Assembly (NCBI RefSeq): GCF_004379255.2
Contig: NC_056037.1
Span: 30,291,012 to 30,355,011 of the forward strand
Origin: Salvia splendens
Taxonomy: Eukaryota > Streptophyta > Magnoliopsida > Lamiales > Lamiaceae
Direction of reading: 5' to 3'
DNA length: 64,000 nt
Within the stretch, counting starts at the first letter, position 1. The number at the start of each line of letters is the position of its first letter. The translations under genes and the position numbers were made by a program. The notes under the pieces are model-generated. The model did not search any database and was not told the DNA's origin. It worked only from the letters and a program-made list of their open reading frames with translations. Below, piece by piece: positions 22,471 through 31,826 of this stretch.

Positions 22471-23493
22471 CTACGAAGCAACGACGATAGCCGTAAGCAA
22501 AAGCTTTGGTGAGGCGTCTCCTCCTGGATCAAATGCATACTGAATAGTTGAATGTATCCCTCGATCACTTCCATAAAAAATCAACCAAGGAGACCTAATG
22601 TGGCCGCCAAAATTCCGTGCCAAAATGAAAAACCTGTTCACACCTCCAACAATGCTCAACCATGGTGTGTCATTGCGCGGAGGGATCAACCTTGCATCGG
22701 TGTCGAGCGATGTTGATCGATGATTCATACTTGGAACATCACCGACATTCAAATCCACATAGACACAAGCAAGTGCATGCGAACCGGAGTGAGCGTTCAA
22801 TTTAAGCTCATCCTCACACAACCTTCGCTTCTCCTCCATTTCCTCTTGATTGTCCTGTTTTTTCATATCAAATCCAGCCAGGATGTCATTAACAAGGCTC
22901 TGATTCTCCATGCTCTCTCTCTCGCTCGGCTTCTCCATCAACACACTAAAATCTTTCTCTTTAGGCTCTAAACTAGATCGAAGGGCGTCGGCTTTATTTT
23001 CTTTCTCTAGCAAAGTCTCTGTATCTTCTCTCATCTCCAATTCCTTATGTGTTGGAACACTAAGATCATCAATCTTCTCATCATATGCCCCGACGAGCAC
23101 TTGCCGCGGCGTATTGCCGGTCTTGACGATCTCTTCTAGGGACTCGTTGATTGGAACATCAACATCAGGATTAGCGTCCCCATTGTGAGCGGTGTTGTTG
23201 GGAACATCTTCAACTAGATTTTCGTCATCTATATTTTCCTCAAACGCTGCATTCAACTCAGCGAGGAGGGATGAATGCTTCAATCTATAAATACGCAACT
23301 TCTCGTTGTAATCACTTACTGCAGCTAGGTGGGCTGGGTAAGGAGAACAAACCTTGAGGCAGGGAATATTGGGCAGACCACGTTGCTTCCCCGAATCAAT
23401 AAACCTGCTGGACTGTTGAGGCGGGTGCGTGGCAACGGCAGACAACGGAGCTGTGCGGTGACTCAGCGGTCGGTCATACTTCGTAGGCTGCAA
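22471..23493 (-). CDS. Unrecognised ORF of the non-autonomous LTR element
   Basis: An open frame of 340 codons. The N-terminal part is Pro/Gln/Ser-rich. The middle is strongly acidic with coiled-coil character (ELEMREDTETLLEKENKADA, EEMEEKRRLCEDELKL). The C-terminal 90 residues carry a hydrophobic and aromatic block, WLSIVGGVNRFFILARNF, then SPWLIFYGSDRGIHSTIQYA. I see no gag zinc knuckle, protease or polymerase motif. Upstream on the same strand (about 23650-24158) other frames encode Arg/Tyr/Asn/Asp-rich sequence (RRYNNNDRQGWGANRPGYYP), and the stretch between them repeats WDPP and WEPS-like units, so the original protein was probably longer and is broken by frameshifts. It could be a diverged gag-like protein or a captured host fragment; I cannot tell which. 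Confidence 0.45.
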   Translation of the reverse strand: MQPTKYDRPLSHRTAPLSAVATHPPQQSSRFIDSGKQRGLPNIPCLKVCSPYPAHLAAVSDYNEKLRIYRLKHSSLLAELNAAFEENIDDENLVEDVPNNTAHNGDANPDVDVPINESLEEIVKTGNTPRQVLVGAYDEKIDDLSVPTHKELEMREDTETLLEKENKADALRSSLEPKEKDFSVLMEKPSERESMENQSLVNDILAGFDMKKQDNQEEMEEKRRLCEDELKLNAHSGSHALACVYVDLNVGDVPSMNHRSTSLDTDARLIPPRNDTPWLSIVGGVNRFFILARNFGGHIRSPWLIFYGSDRGIHSTIQYAFDPGGDASPKLLLTAIVVAS

Positions 23494-23657
23494 GGTCTGC
23501 GGGCAGCGATAGTCGGGCGGATCCCAACGACTAGGTGGACCCAGTGGTGGCTGATCATAATCCGAATATCCTCGCGATGGTTCCCAACAAGAGGGCTGCC
23601 ACGACTGTGGTGGGTCGTAACAAGTGGCTGGCCGACTAAACTGCTGATCATACCCGC

Positions 23658-24158
23658 CTATTTGTTGACGATGTTGTTGATATCTTGGTGGGTCCCAACA
23701 TGAACCCCTGTGATTTCTCCCCTCGCGACGATATCGATCTCTCTACGAGCTGTCACGCGTGCCAAAATTAGGGTTTCTGGGGCGAGGCCCCCTCTCCCAA
23801 TTACGTCTCCGTCGTGCCCCGTCACCATCAGAATCGTCGTCGTCATACCCTGTTCGCTGATCATACCTGCGGTAGGGGTTTGGTTCAAGATTATCGAACC
23901 GGCGATCCATTTCATCTCTCCAAGAATCCCATCTGTCGAGTCTATCTATCAACCGATCCAATTTATAACCCACGGAATCATCGTGGTCCGCATCCTCCGT
24001 TGGGCGACCCTCACGGTCCCCCTCGTCGTCTGCTGTCGGTTGAAACCGACGTTGTCTCGACGGCCAATCGCGTTATCACGGCGCGACGAGCCATTCGGAT
24101 AGTAGCCGGGTCGGTTTGCGCCCCAACCTTGCCTATCGTTGTTGTTGTATCGTCTCAT
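23658..24158 (-). pseudogene. Broken upstream part of the element ORF, low-complexity
   Basis: Two consecutive minus-strand frames share a biased composition rich in Arg, Asn, Asp, Tyr and Gly. One starts at 24158 with MRRYNNNDRQGWGANRPG; the next (23973-23743) has WDSWRDEMDRRFDNLEPNP and a poly-Asp run. Both start close to the primer-binding side, where gag would begin. They are probably one ancestral N-terminus interrupted by frameshifts. Confidence 0.45.
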
Positions 24159-24181
24159 GAGTACTGGATGAAAGCACCAGT

Positions 24182-24595
24182 TGTTAAGGACCTAAATCCC
24201 TAACGATCCGATAAAACGGACAATAACGAGATAAAGATAATCCGGCGCCCGTGAGGGTCGGCGGAGATAAAGATCTGGGCGGCTGTGCGTGGGTTCCAAC
24301 CCGTCGGGCAACGACTACAGATCAGATATACATTCCGTCTGTGCGCGGAGACCTTCCGTCGGGCAGCAGGTAGCGTAGGGAATTACGGATTCAAAGCATA
24401 ACTCGAGGCATTTGGCCAAAATAATATATTCATTGATTCATTGTTGGATCCTTAAATATGATAACAAGCTCTCCTATTTATAATAGTAGAATACTACCTT
24501 AACTTATTCAATAAGAAAATTAAGATATGGAAAAGATTTGGTGAAATAAAAGATAACTAAATAATTGTGATTTCCTAAGATATGGGATCGTATCA
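24182..24595 (-). repeat. LTR of the non-autonomous element (right, 414 bp)
   Basis: 5' LTR in element orientation. It aligns over its full length with 22017-22428, with a few substitutions and a short insertion (TATTCAA near 24500) that account for the length difference. Confidence 0.9.
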
Positions 24596-24707
24596 CGTGC
24601 CTCCTCTTAATTTCCTTCTCTGAATTCATTATATAATACTAGTATATGTGTGTGTCGCGAGCAAAGATTTAAATACTGCATATTCATAGAATTAATTATT
24701 ACTACTA

Positions 24708-24907
24708 GGTGGCGTTCGGTTGCCATGACTAAAATTATGAGACTATCCATCTAGGATTAAGTTGTGGGATTATTTTAGTTGGAGGGGGGAGGCTATGACT
24801 AATTATCATGAGACTATTCATCTAGGATTAAGTTGAAGGGTTCAATCTTATGAACCAAACATGATATATATTTAATCATGAGATTTAATCTTGCCAACCG
24901 AATACCC
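24708..24907. mobile_element. Tourist-like PIF/Harbinger MITE (200 bp)
   Basis: The left end, GGTGGCGTTCGGTTGCC, pairs with the right end, which reads on the minus strand GGGTATTCGGTTGGC. The 3-bp target CTA lies at 24705-24707 and 24908-24910. The interior contains two related copies of ATGACTAA...ATGAGACTATYCATCTAGGATTAAGTTG. Non-coding. Confidence 0.75.
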
Positions 24908-24910
24908 CTA

Positions 24911-26146
24911 GTATAGTATATATGTTTGTGGACAACCTGCATGAACAGAGACGCATAGACTAATGTCTAGTAGTATATGTTTGTCACAAGCACAAAGTTT
25001 AATACTAGTATATTCTGTATTAGCATAGATTAATTAATAGTAATGTTTTTAGAATTATGTATGTTGTATATACGCAGACGACTGTAGGAAAGTGAGATTG
25101 AACCCAAGATCTTTAGCTAAAGAGAATTTTGCAATGTCTTAATTTTGTCATATAAAATAAAATTAATCACTGTAAAATCAAAAGACACTCCAAAATTGAT
25201 AACCACATAATATTGATATTTAAGGACGGGATTATTGATGTTAAAATTGAGAGTGGCCGAAATATGTATTTTGCCGTTTGAGGTCGAAATTTATATGTTT
25301 TACTACTTTTTAAGTGAGTGAATATATATGAAATGCCAAGTTTTTTTAAGTGTAAAGGATTTTCAGATGAGACTGGATTTTGATATTGTGAACCAAGTAC
25401 GTATATTTTCCCGAATTTCGAGAATTAGTCTTTGGTCGCATTCATTTGTTGTGAAAAAACAAAATTAGTAAGCATGCCCACCAAATAATTTGTTTTGTCA
25501 CTATATATATGCGTGGGTCAGTTGGTGACTTGATATTCTCTATTTAAATTAATGTATAGCTAGCTAGATGGGGTACTAAGTAAGCCCTATGCCCCTCATG
25601 GTTTTTGATTCCATTCATATTCTACACATATTACTCCTAATTTCATGTAAAATTGACATATATACAAAACATATATAAATTCTTCAAAAAACTAGTAACT
25701 CATGAAAACTTGTATCTTTATTACAATCACGATCTCAATAGATTTTAAACTCGTCATAATCATACAAAACACATCAATGTTTTGCTCAAAAATATCTTCG
25801 CCATCAAACTGAATTTGAGCATAATTAATCTAGCACAAGCAAACAGTTACACGCCAATGAAAAAAATATCCCATAACAATTAAGATTATTTCAATCACAC
25901 TACCAAAACAAAGATCTACACATCATCAATGCTACATAAAACAAATACTCCATATTTAAAAAAAAAATTAACTCCTATATAAGAGAGGAAATTACGACTA
26001 ATGTCAAGAGGGCTCAAACTCTGCACCTCATGCAATAATGTCTAAATTCCTAGGCGCTAGGACAAAGACTCTGAACAATAAATACTCCATATATTGTATA
26101 TGAATGAGGTGTTGCCCACCCCTCATGAGATGGCCCCACAATCGCC
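24911..26146. other. Upstream region of nicotianamine synthase, no gene seen
   Basis: AT-rich, without a credible open frame. It should hold the distal promoter of nicotianamine synthase. I could not identify a convincing iron-responsive element by eye. Confidence 0.5.
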
Positions 26147-26147
26147 A

Positions 26148-26155
26148 TTAAATAG
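26148..26155 (+). promoter_or_regulatory. Probable TATA box of nicotianamine synthase
   Basis: TTAAATAG in a CT-rich setting about 80 bp before the start codon, a suitable distance for a short 5' UTR. A second candidate, TATATTGTATAT, lies about 55 bp further upstream. Confidence 0.4.
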
Positions 26156-26226
26156 CCCCCTCGGTGGCATCTAATCTCCACAAACACATTAGTAATCAAA
26201 ACCTAAATCAGAGAGTAATCAAATCA

Positions 26227-26310
26227 ATGCTAAGATGGTTTGCCAAAGCGACCCTCTTGTTCTCAAAGTCCTGCAGCTATACGATAGCATCTCGAAACTG
26301 GAGGACCTGA
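26227..26310 (+). other. Short upstream ORF overlapping the nicotianamine synthase start
   Basis: An ATG at 26227, eight bases before the main ATG and in another frame, opens a 27-codon frame that stops at 26308-26310, inside the main gene. Its context is weak (T at -3, C at +4) while the main ATG has A at -3 and G at +4, so leaky scanning is expected. Whether it lies within the transcript depends on the unknown start site. Confidence 0.5.
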
Positions 26311-27158
26311 GCCCTTCCGCAGAGGTGGACGCCCTCTTCACAGAGCTCGTCCACCTCTGCATTCCCCCGCACCCCATTGACCCCACTAAGCTCTGCCCTG
26401 AGATCCAGGAGATGCGGGGGAAGCTCATCTCCCTCTGTGGCCGCGCAGAGGGCCTCATGGAGAAGCACTTCACCACCCTCCTCGCCTCCTTCGACCGCCC
26501 CCTCGACCACCTCTCCCTCTTCCCTTACCACTCCAACTACCTCAAGCTCAGCCGCCACGAATTCGGCCTCCTCTCAAAGCATTGTCCGAATCCAGCCCGC
26601 GTAGCATTCGTGGGGTCCGGGCCCCTCCCCCTGACCTCCATCGTCCTGGCGGCCGACCACCTCAAGTCCGCCGTGTTCCACAACTTCGACATCGACGCAT
26701 CCGCCAACGCCATGGCGGCGAAGCTGGTGGGCCCGCACCCCGAGATATCGGGGCGGATGGAGTTCCACACGGCGGACATCGCGGACGTGCCCGGGGAGGT
26801 GCTCCGGGGGTACGACGTGGTGTTCCTGGCGGCGCTGGTGGGGATGGATGCGGAGGAGAAGGCGCACGTGGTGGAGCATCTGGCGGAGAACATGGCGGCG
26901 GGGGCGATCCTGATGCTGCGGAGCGCGCACGGGGCGAGGGCCTTCCTCTACCCCGTGGTCGACCCGTGCCATCTGCGGGGTTTTGAGCTGCTGTCGCTCT
27001 ATCACCCCACGGATGACGTCATCAACTCGGTCGTGGTGGCCAGGAGGTGCCTGAGGCCGCACCCGGCCCCCCTTGGCCGCCACGTGCTCTGCCCTAAGTG
27101 CTCCGAGCTTCAGCCTTTCAATCCTCTCACTCTCATTGAGGAAGAGCATCACTGCTGA
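26235..27158 (+). CDS. NAS: Nicotianamine synthase
   Basis: An intronless frame of 307 residues, the normal length and structure for plant nicotianamine synthases. The enzyme joins three aminobutyl units from S-adenosylmethionine into nicotianamine, the chelator that moves iron, zinc and copper in phloem and xylem. Diagnostic blocks are LFTELVHLCIPP near residue 35, FPYHSNYLKLSRHEFGLL near residue 96, the SAM-binding core PARVAFVGSGPLPLTSIVLA near 120, FHNFDIDASANAMAAKLV near 150, VVFLAALVGMDAEEK near 195, and LRSAHGARAFLYPVVDP near 230. The gene is far more GC-rich than its surroundings. Its 3' UTR is cut by a gypsy element 19 bp past the stop codon. A short upstream frame overlaps its start. 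Confidence 0.97.
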   Translation: MVCQSDPLVLKVLQLYDSISKLEDLSPSAEVDALFTELVHLCIPPHPIDPTKLCPEIQEMRGKLISLCGRAEGLMEKHFTTLLASFDRPLDHLSLFPYHSNYLKLSRHEFGLLSKHCPNPARVAFVGSGPLPLTSIVLAADHLKSAVFHNFDIDASANAMAAKLVGPHPEISGRMEFHTADIADVPGEVLRGYDVVFLAALVGMDAEEKAHVVEHLAENMAAGAILMLRSAHGARAFLYPVVDPCHLRGFELLSLYHPTDDVINSVVVARRCLRPHPAPLGRHVLCPKCSELQPFNPLTLIEEEHHC

Positions 27159-27177
27159 GCCAATTGGCCATGAGTTC

Positions 27178-27857
27178 TGATGAAGCGGCGAATTTTCGAT
27201 GGTAATTAATGCACGTAAAAATAAATTACGACACAGAGGTTTTACGTGGTTCGATTTACTGAGGTAAATCTACGTCCACGGGGAGAAATGGGGGCAGGTT
27301 TGTATTGCTTGATCTGCGAATTACAGCTTACAACACTGGCCTGCTTTATGATATTCTCTCTAGAGAGCTTTTTTAGAGTTTAAAAGAAGAAGCAGAAGAC
27401 CTTATCTATCTGACCTAGGTTCTATTTATACAGTGAACTAAGATCGTGGCATGCAGCATTTATTAGGTAGTGGATGTCGTGGAGATCGTGGCGACCTTGC
27501 ATGGGTCCACTATCCTGCATGAGTTAATGACTGCTTGACACCACTAAATAGATCGTCGGTGTAGTGGAGGTAGAAATCTTGTATGAGTCCACTATCTCCT
27601 AGTTCGGTCGAATACTGAGACCGAACTGCTGAATTATTGCCGAGCAGCTTTTGCCGATCTGAGAGTAGAGCTTGATGCCGACCTGAGAGCAGAGCTTGAT
27701 GAGTTGGCTTTCACCGAGCTGTAGGCTGGGGCCGAACTCTTTGGTTGTACCGAACTGAACTCTTTAGTCATGCCGGACTGATACTCTTTAGTCATGCCGA
27801 ACTATACTCTGTCTTGGGCTTTACTGCTGTTGGGCTTGTTTAGTACGTACTCTATCA
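27178..27857 (-). repeat. Gypsy element 3' LTR (680 bp)
   Basis: Starts TGATGAAGCGG and ends ACTCTATCA. Read on the plus strand it directly follows the nicotianamine synthase coding region and offers AATAAA at 27220-27225. Confidence 0.97.
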
Positions 27858-27873
27858 CTACCCCCCCCGAAAA
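27858..27873 (-). other. Polypurine tract of the gypsy element
   Basis: On the minus strand a run of G residues followed by TAG abuts the 3' LTR, at the position needed for plus-strand priming. Confidence 0.7.
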
Positions 27874-28526
27874 GCGAAGTGAATCACTTCGGCATTCTGG
27901 AAAAAAGTATGGGGTAAGTTGATGTTTGTCCACGGTCTCATGAAGTGAACTCTTCTTTGACCGGACTTGGTTTGTGTCCTAATTTGGCGAGTTTTATCGC
28001 TCGGATCGGACTTTCCGTTGTCCTAATTTGGGGATCGGACTTTCCCTTGTCCTAATTTGGGGATCGGACTTTCCCTTGTCCTAATTCGGCGAGTTTTATC
28101 GCGTGGATCGGACTTTCCCTAGTCCTAATTCAGGCAAGTTTTATCGCGAGAATTGGACTTTTGCTGCAGTTCGTTTCAGACGAAGTGCTTGTTTAAGCTG
28201 AATTGTGGTCTTGTATCCTCTTTAGAAGCTTTGACGCACAATCGTGGGCTTGTTGCAGCTCGTTTCAGACGAACTGCTTGTTTAAGCTGAATTGTGGTCT
28301 TGTATCCTCTTTAGAAGCTTTGACGCACAATCGTGGGCTTGTATATGTTCTAAGAAGGGGATCAGTCTTCGAAGAACAAGATACCTCAGTAACATTTGTA
28401 AGAGACGACACGCACAGAGACAGACAAAACACACAAACAAAACGCACAGAGACAAATAAAGACCAAGTAAACCAAATAAAGCACATTGAGCAAACAGGAC
28501 TCAAGACTGACTGACCGGACTGTCTC
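27874..28526 (-). repeat. 3' non-coding tail of the gypsy element with tandem repeats
   Basis: Between the pol stop codon and the purine tract there is no coding frame. At 28166-28254 and 28255-28342 an 89-bp unit is repeated in tandem with about two mismatches. At about 27960-28160 a shorter unit containing GATCGGACTTTCC and GTCCTAATT occurs several times. Long repeat-bearing 3' tails are a known trait of Tat-lineage elements. Confidence 0.85.
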
Positions 28527-31500
28527 TTACAAATGGAACTTTTTGAGGTTGGAAATGTGCCATGTTCGGGGTACCTGTTCTCCTGACATGTGAGCCAATT
28601 TGTAAGACCCTTTGCCGAGGACTTCTGATACCCGATACGGACCTTCCCATGTGGGTTCGAGCTTGCCCAGCTTTTCTGCTCGGCTTACTTCATTGTTTCT
28701 CAGGACGAGATCTCCCACTTGAAATTGCAGCTTCTTCACCCTTTGGTTGTAATACCGGGCTACTTGCTCCTTGTACTTGGCTGCTTTTATGCATGCCAAT
28801 TCTCTTCTTTCTTCGGCAAGATCTAGCTCGGCTCTCAGTCCGTCGTCATTCATTTCTGAGGAGAAATTTAGAGTTCGGGGACTGGGTACGCCGATCTCCA
28901 CCGGAATTACGGCTTCAGTGCCGTACACCAGACTGTATGGAGTTTCACCATTGGAGGTTGTGGGTGTAGTTCGGTAGGACCATAGGACTTGAGGGAGATT
29001 TTCTACCCATTGTCCTTTGGCTTGTTCTAACCGAGCTTTTAACCCTTTCACCAGGATACGATTTGTTACCTCCGTTTGTCCGTTTGCTTGTGGATGAGAG
29101 ACCGAAGTGAACCGCTGTTGAATATTCAGCTCTTGGCACCAATTCTTGAACGTCTTGTCGGTGAACTGAGTCCCGTTATCCGAGATGAGGATGTGGGGTA
29201 TGCCAAATCGGCACACTATGTTCTTCCAGACGAAATCCAATGCCTTCGAGCTCGTTATCGTAGCTAATGGTTCAGCTTCTACCCACTTCGTAAAGTAGTC
29301 CACGGCAACGACTAGGAATTTCATTTGCCGAGGAGCTTGAGGAAGTGGTCCCACTATGTCTATGCCCCATTGCATGAAAGGCCAAGGGCTTTGCATAGTG
29401 GATAGATCGGTCTGCGGCATTCTTGGGATATTTGCATGGATTTGGCACTTCGGGCATGTCTTGACGAGCTGCACTGCTTCTTGTACCAAGGTTGGCCAAT
29501 AATATCCCCATCTTAGAACTTTTTTAGCTAAAGCTCTAGCTCCGATGTGGCTACCGCACGACCCTTCATGAACTTCTCTGAGGATGTAGTCCGTCTCTTC
29601 TGGTCCTACGCACCGCAATAACGGCTGGAGGTAAGACTTTCTAAAGAGGACTCCTTCATGAAGTTCGTACCGAAGTGCTCGGCACGTGATCTTCCGAGCT
29701 TCTCTCTTATCTTCGGGCAATTGTCCTTGATCCAGATACTGCAAGATCGGCGTCATCCAGTTCGGCGAGCTGGATATTGAATGTACCTCGGCTTTATCAA
29801 TGCTTCGATGCATTAATTCTTCCGCCTTTGAGCTCGGATCTGAGGCCAACTTACTTAAGGTATCTGCTCGGCTATTTTCCGCTCTGGGAACGCGGATTAT
29901 CCGAAAATAGGAGAAACTTCGGCTGATGCTTTGCGCTTTGTCCAAATACTTCTTCATTCTCTCGTCACGGGCTTCACTGGTACCCAACATGTGATTTACT
30001 ATGACTTGTGAATCACAATGGACTTTGAGAGATTTGACGAGCAGACTTTGCGCTAACTGAAGTCCGGCCAGGAGGGCTTCGTACTCGGCTTCATTATTAG
30101 TAGTGGGGAATAGGAACCGAAGTGAGTAGGTTACCTCGTGTCCGTCGGGAGCGACGAGTAAAATACCAGCTCCACTTCCCATCTTGTTTGAAGCTCCATC
30201 TACGAATCCGCTCCAGCAGTCTGGCGGCTCTACTTCGGATTCCAAGGGCTGTGCAAGTTCGGCATTGGCAGACTTTTTCTGTTCGGCAATGACAGGGATT
30301 GCTTGATCGAACTTGGCCTCTGTAAGAAAATCTGCCAAGGCTTGTCCCTTGATGGCTTTCCGAGGTAGGTACTCGATCGAGTGTTCTCCCAGCTCTATGG
30401 CCCATTTGGCGATTCTGCCTGATGCTTCTGGCTTGGTCAAAACTTGCCGAAGAGGCAGATCGGTTAAGACACATACCTTGTGAGCATAGAAGTATGGCCG
30501 CAGTCTCCTTGCTGCATTTACTAACGCCAGAGCAATTTTTTCCAGAGGTTGATACCTTGTTTCTGGACCTCTTAATGCTCGGCTTGTAAAGTAGATGGGA
30601 AACTGCTTTAGGCCTTCTTCTCGTACAAGCACCGCGCTGATGGTTTGATCTGATGCCGCTAAGTATAAGAATATTACTTCGGCTTCGGTTGGAGCAGAGA
30701 GAATAGGAAGCTCGGCTAGATAACTTTTGAGCTCGTCAAAGGCCTTTTTCTGCTCGGCTCCCCACTCGAACTTTGGTGCTTTTTTCAACACTTTGAAGAA
30801 CGGCAGTTGCTTTTCGGCTGCTTGGGAAAGGAATCGATTCAGTGCGGCTAGACATCCGGTTAGCCTTTGCACGTCATGTATGGACTTCGGCATTGCCATG
30901 TTTTGAATGACTTGAACTTTTGAAGGGTTTGCCTTGAGTCCGTCCTTTGAAACCCAACAACCCAGAAATTTTCCTGAATCTACCAAAAAGGTACATTTTT
31001 GGGGGTTGAGTTTGAGGTTGGCTTTCCGGAGCACGTCGAGAGTGGATTTGAGGTTGTCTTCGTACTCCGAAGTGCTTTTGCTTTTGACAACTATGTCGTC
31101 GACATACACTTCAACCTGTTTCCCGATTAGGTGCCGAAAAAGCTTGTCTACCATCCTTTGATAAGTGGCTCCGGCATTCTTTAAACCGAATGGCATCTTT
31201 TTATAAGCGAAAATGCCGAAATCGGTGATGAAAGCTGTTTTCGGAGCGTCACTCTCATCCATCAACACTTGGTGATATCCTTTGTATAAATCAAGAAAAC
31301 AGAAAATTTCGAAGCCGATCAAAGCTTCTACTTTTTTATCTATATTCGGAAGGGGATAGCAATCTTTTGGACAGTGCTTGTTTAGATCGGTAAAGTCTAT
31401 GCACATCCGCCATCCTCCTCCTTTTTTCTTGATCATCACAGGATTGGCCACCCAAGAAGGATATTTCACCTCGAATAGTACATCCGCTTTTAGTAATTGG

Positions 31501-31790
31501 CGGACTTCGTCATGGATGACTTGGCTTCTTTCTGCCGCAAAGAGTCTTTGCTTCTGTTTTACTGGCCGGATTGAAGGATCAATATTTAACCGATGAGTAA
31601 TTACCTCGGGGGGCACTCCGGTCATGTCCAACGGAGACCATGCAAAGACATCTTTGTACTCCTTGAGGAGCTGAATGGTCTTTTCCCGGAGTAGAGGCGT
31701 TCCTGCGAAGCCGACGTTGACCGTTCTGGATGGATCATCTTCGTATAACTGAACGGTCATTGAGTTCGGCTCTGAAGTGACTTCGGTCAT
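28527..31790 (-). CDS. Gypsy pol: RT, RNase H, archaeal-type RNase H, integrase
   Basis: An open frame of 1,087 codons from the first ATG; it is actually open from the UAG at 31826-31824 onward. Reverse transcriptase includes MCIDFTDLNKHCPKD and YVDDIVVKS (residues 229-232). RNase H follows, with YLAASDQTISAVLV and RYQPLEKIALALV. A second RNase H starts at about residue 525 (GFVDGASNKMGSGAGILL, TTNNEAEYEALLAGL, HCDSQVIVNHM). Integrase has its zinc domain (HEGSCGSHIGARALAKKVL to CPKCQ) and catalytic core (WGIDIVGPLP, LISDNGTQFTDKTF, PQANGQTEVTNR), and the frame ends NLKKFHL. No damage is visible in pol. Expression probably depends on readthrough of the upstream UAG. Confidence 0.95.
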   Translation of the reverse strand: MTEVTSEPNSMTVQLYEDDPSRTVNVGFAGTPLLREKTIQLLKEYKDVFAWSPLDMTGVPPEVITHRLNIDPSIRPVKQKQRLFAAERSQVIHDEVRQLLKADVLFEVKYPSWVANPVMIKKKGGGWRMCIDFTDLNKHCPKDCYPLPNIDKKVEALIGFEIFCFLDLYKGYHQVLMDESDAPKTAFITDFGIFAYKKMPFGLKNAGATYQRMVDKLFRHLIGKQVEVYVDDIVVKSKSTSEYEDNLKSTLDVLRKANLKLNPQKCTFLVDSGKFLGCWVSKDGLKANPSKVQVIQNMAMPKSIHDVQRLTGCLAALNRFLSQAAEKQLPFFKVLKKAPKFEWGAEQKKAFDELKSYLAELPILSAPTEAEVIFLYLAASDQTISAVLVREEGLKQFPIYFTSRALRGPETRYQPLEKIALALVNAARRLRPYFYAHKVCVLTDLPLRQVLTKPEASGRIAKWAIELGEHSIEYLPRKAIKGQALADFLTEAKFDQAIPVIAEQKKSANAELAQPLESEVEPPDCWSGFVDGASNKMGSGAGILLVAPDGHEVTYSLRFLFPTTNNEAEYEALLAGLQLAQSLLVKSLKVHCDSQVIVNHMLGTSEARDERMKKYLDKAQSISRSFSYFRIIRVPRAENSRADTLSKLASDPSSKAEELMHRSIDKAEVHSISSSPNWMTPILQYLDQGQLPEDKREARKITCRALRYELHEGVLFRKSYLQPLLRCVGPEETDYILREVHEGSCGSHIGARALAKKVLRWGYYWPTLVQEAVQLVKTCPKCQIHANIPRMPQTDLSTMQSPWPFMQWGIDIVGPLPQAPRQMKFLVVAVDYFTKWVEAEPLATITSSKALDFVWKNIVCRFGIPHILISDNGTQFTDKTFKNWCQELNIQQRFTSVSHPQANGQTEVTNRILVKGLKARLEQAKGQWVENLPQVLWSYRTTPTTSNGETPYSLVYGTEAVIPVEIGVPSPRTLNFSSEMNDDGLRAELDLAEERRELACIKAAKYKEQVARYYNQRVKKLQFQVGDLVLRNNEVSRAEKLGKLEPTWEGPYRVSEVLGKGSYKLAHMSGEQVPRTWHISNLKKFHL

Positions 31791-31826
31791 CTCGCTTGCC
31801 TCCGACTCCGGTTGCTGTGATTGCTA
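31791..31826 (-). promoter_or_regulatory. Candidate stop-codon readthrough site between gag-pro and pol
   Basis: Gag-pro ends in UAG at 31826-31824 and the next codons are CAA UCA. The pol frame continues in the same phase; its first ATG lies 12 codons later at 31790. UAG followed by CARYYA is the leaky context defined in tobacco mosaic virus; CAAUCA fits that consensus. I infer that pol is made as a gag-pro-pol readthrough product. Confidence 0.7.

Larger units (their letters stand above)
22017..24595 (-). mobile_element. Non-autonomous LTR retrotransposon with an unfamiliar ORF
   Basis: Two near-identical LTRs, 22017-22428 and 24182-24595, flank a 1.75-kb interior that lacks protease, reverse transcriptase and integrase. 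The likely target duplication is CATGC (22012-22016) and CGTGC (24596-24600), one mismatch. On the minus strand the primer-binding region next to the right LTR starts TGGTGCTTTCAT (24168-24179), and a purine tract (GGGGGAGT) precedes the left LTR. The sequence before this tract reads FHLEDKTDFNRGGVDT, which resembles the extreme C-terminus of many Ty3/gypsy polyproteins. I infer a large-retrotransposon derivative mobilised by a gypsy element. Confidence 0.8.

Noticed and set aside
26574..27152. Long minus-strand and alternative-frame ORFs (up to 192 codons) opposite nicotianamine synthase
   Set aside because: They are shadows of a very GC-rich coding region; their translations are low-complexity His/Arg/Pro-rich sequence without domains.
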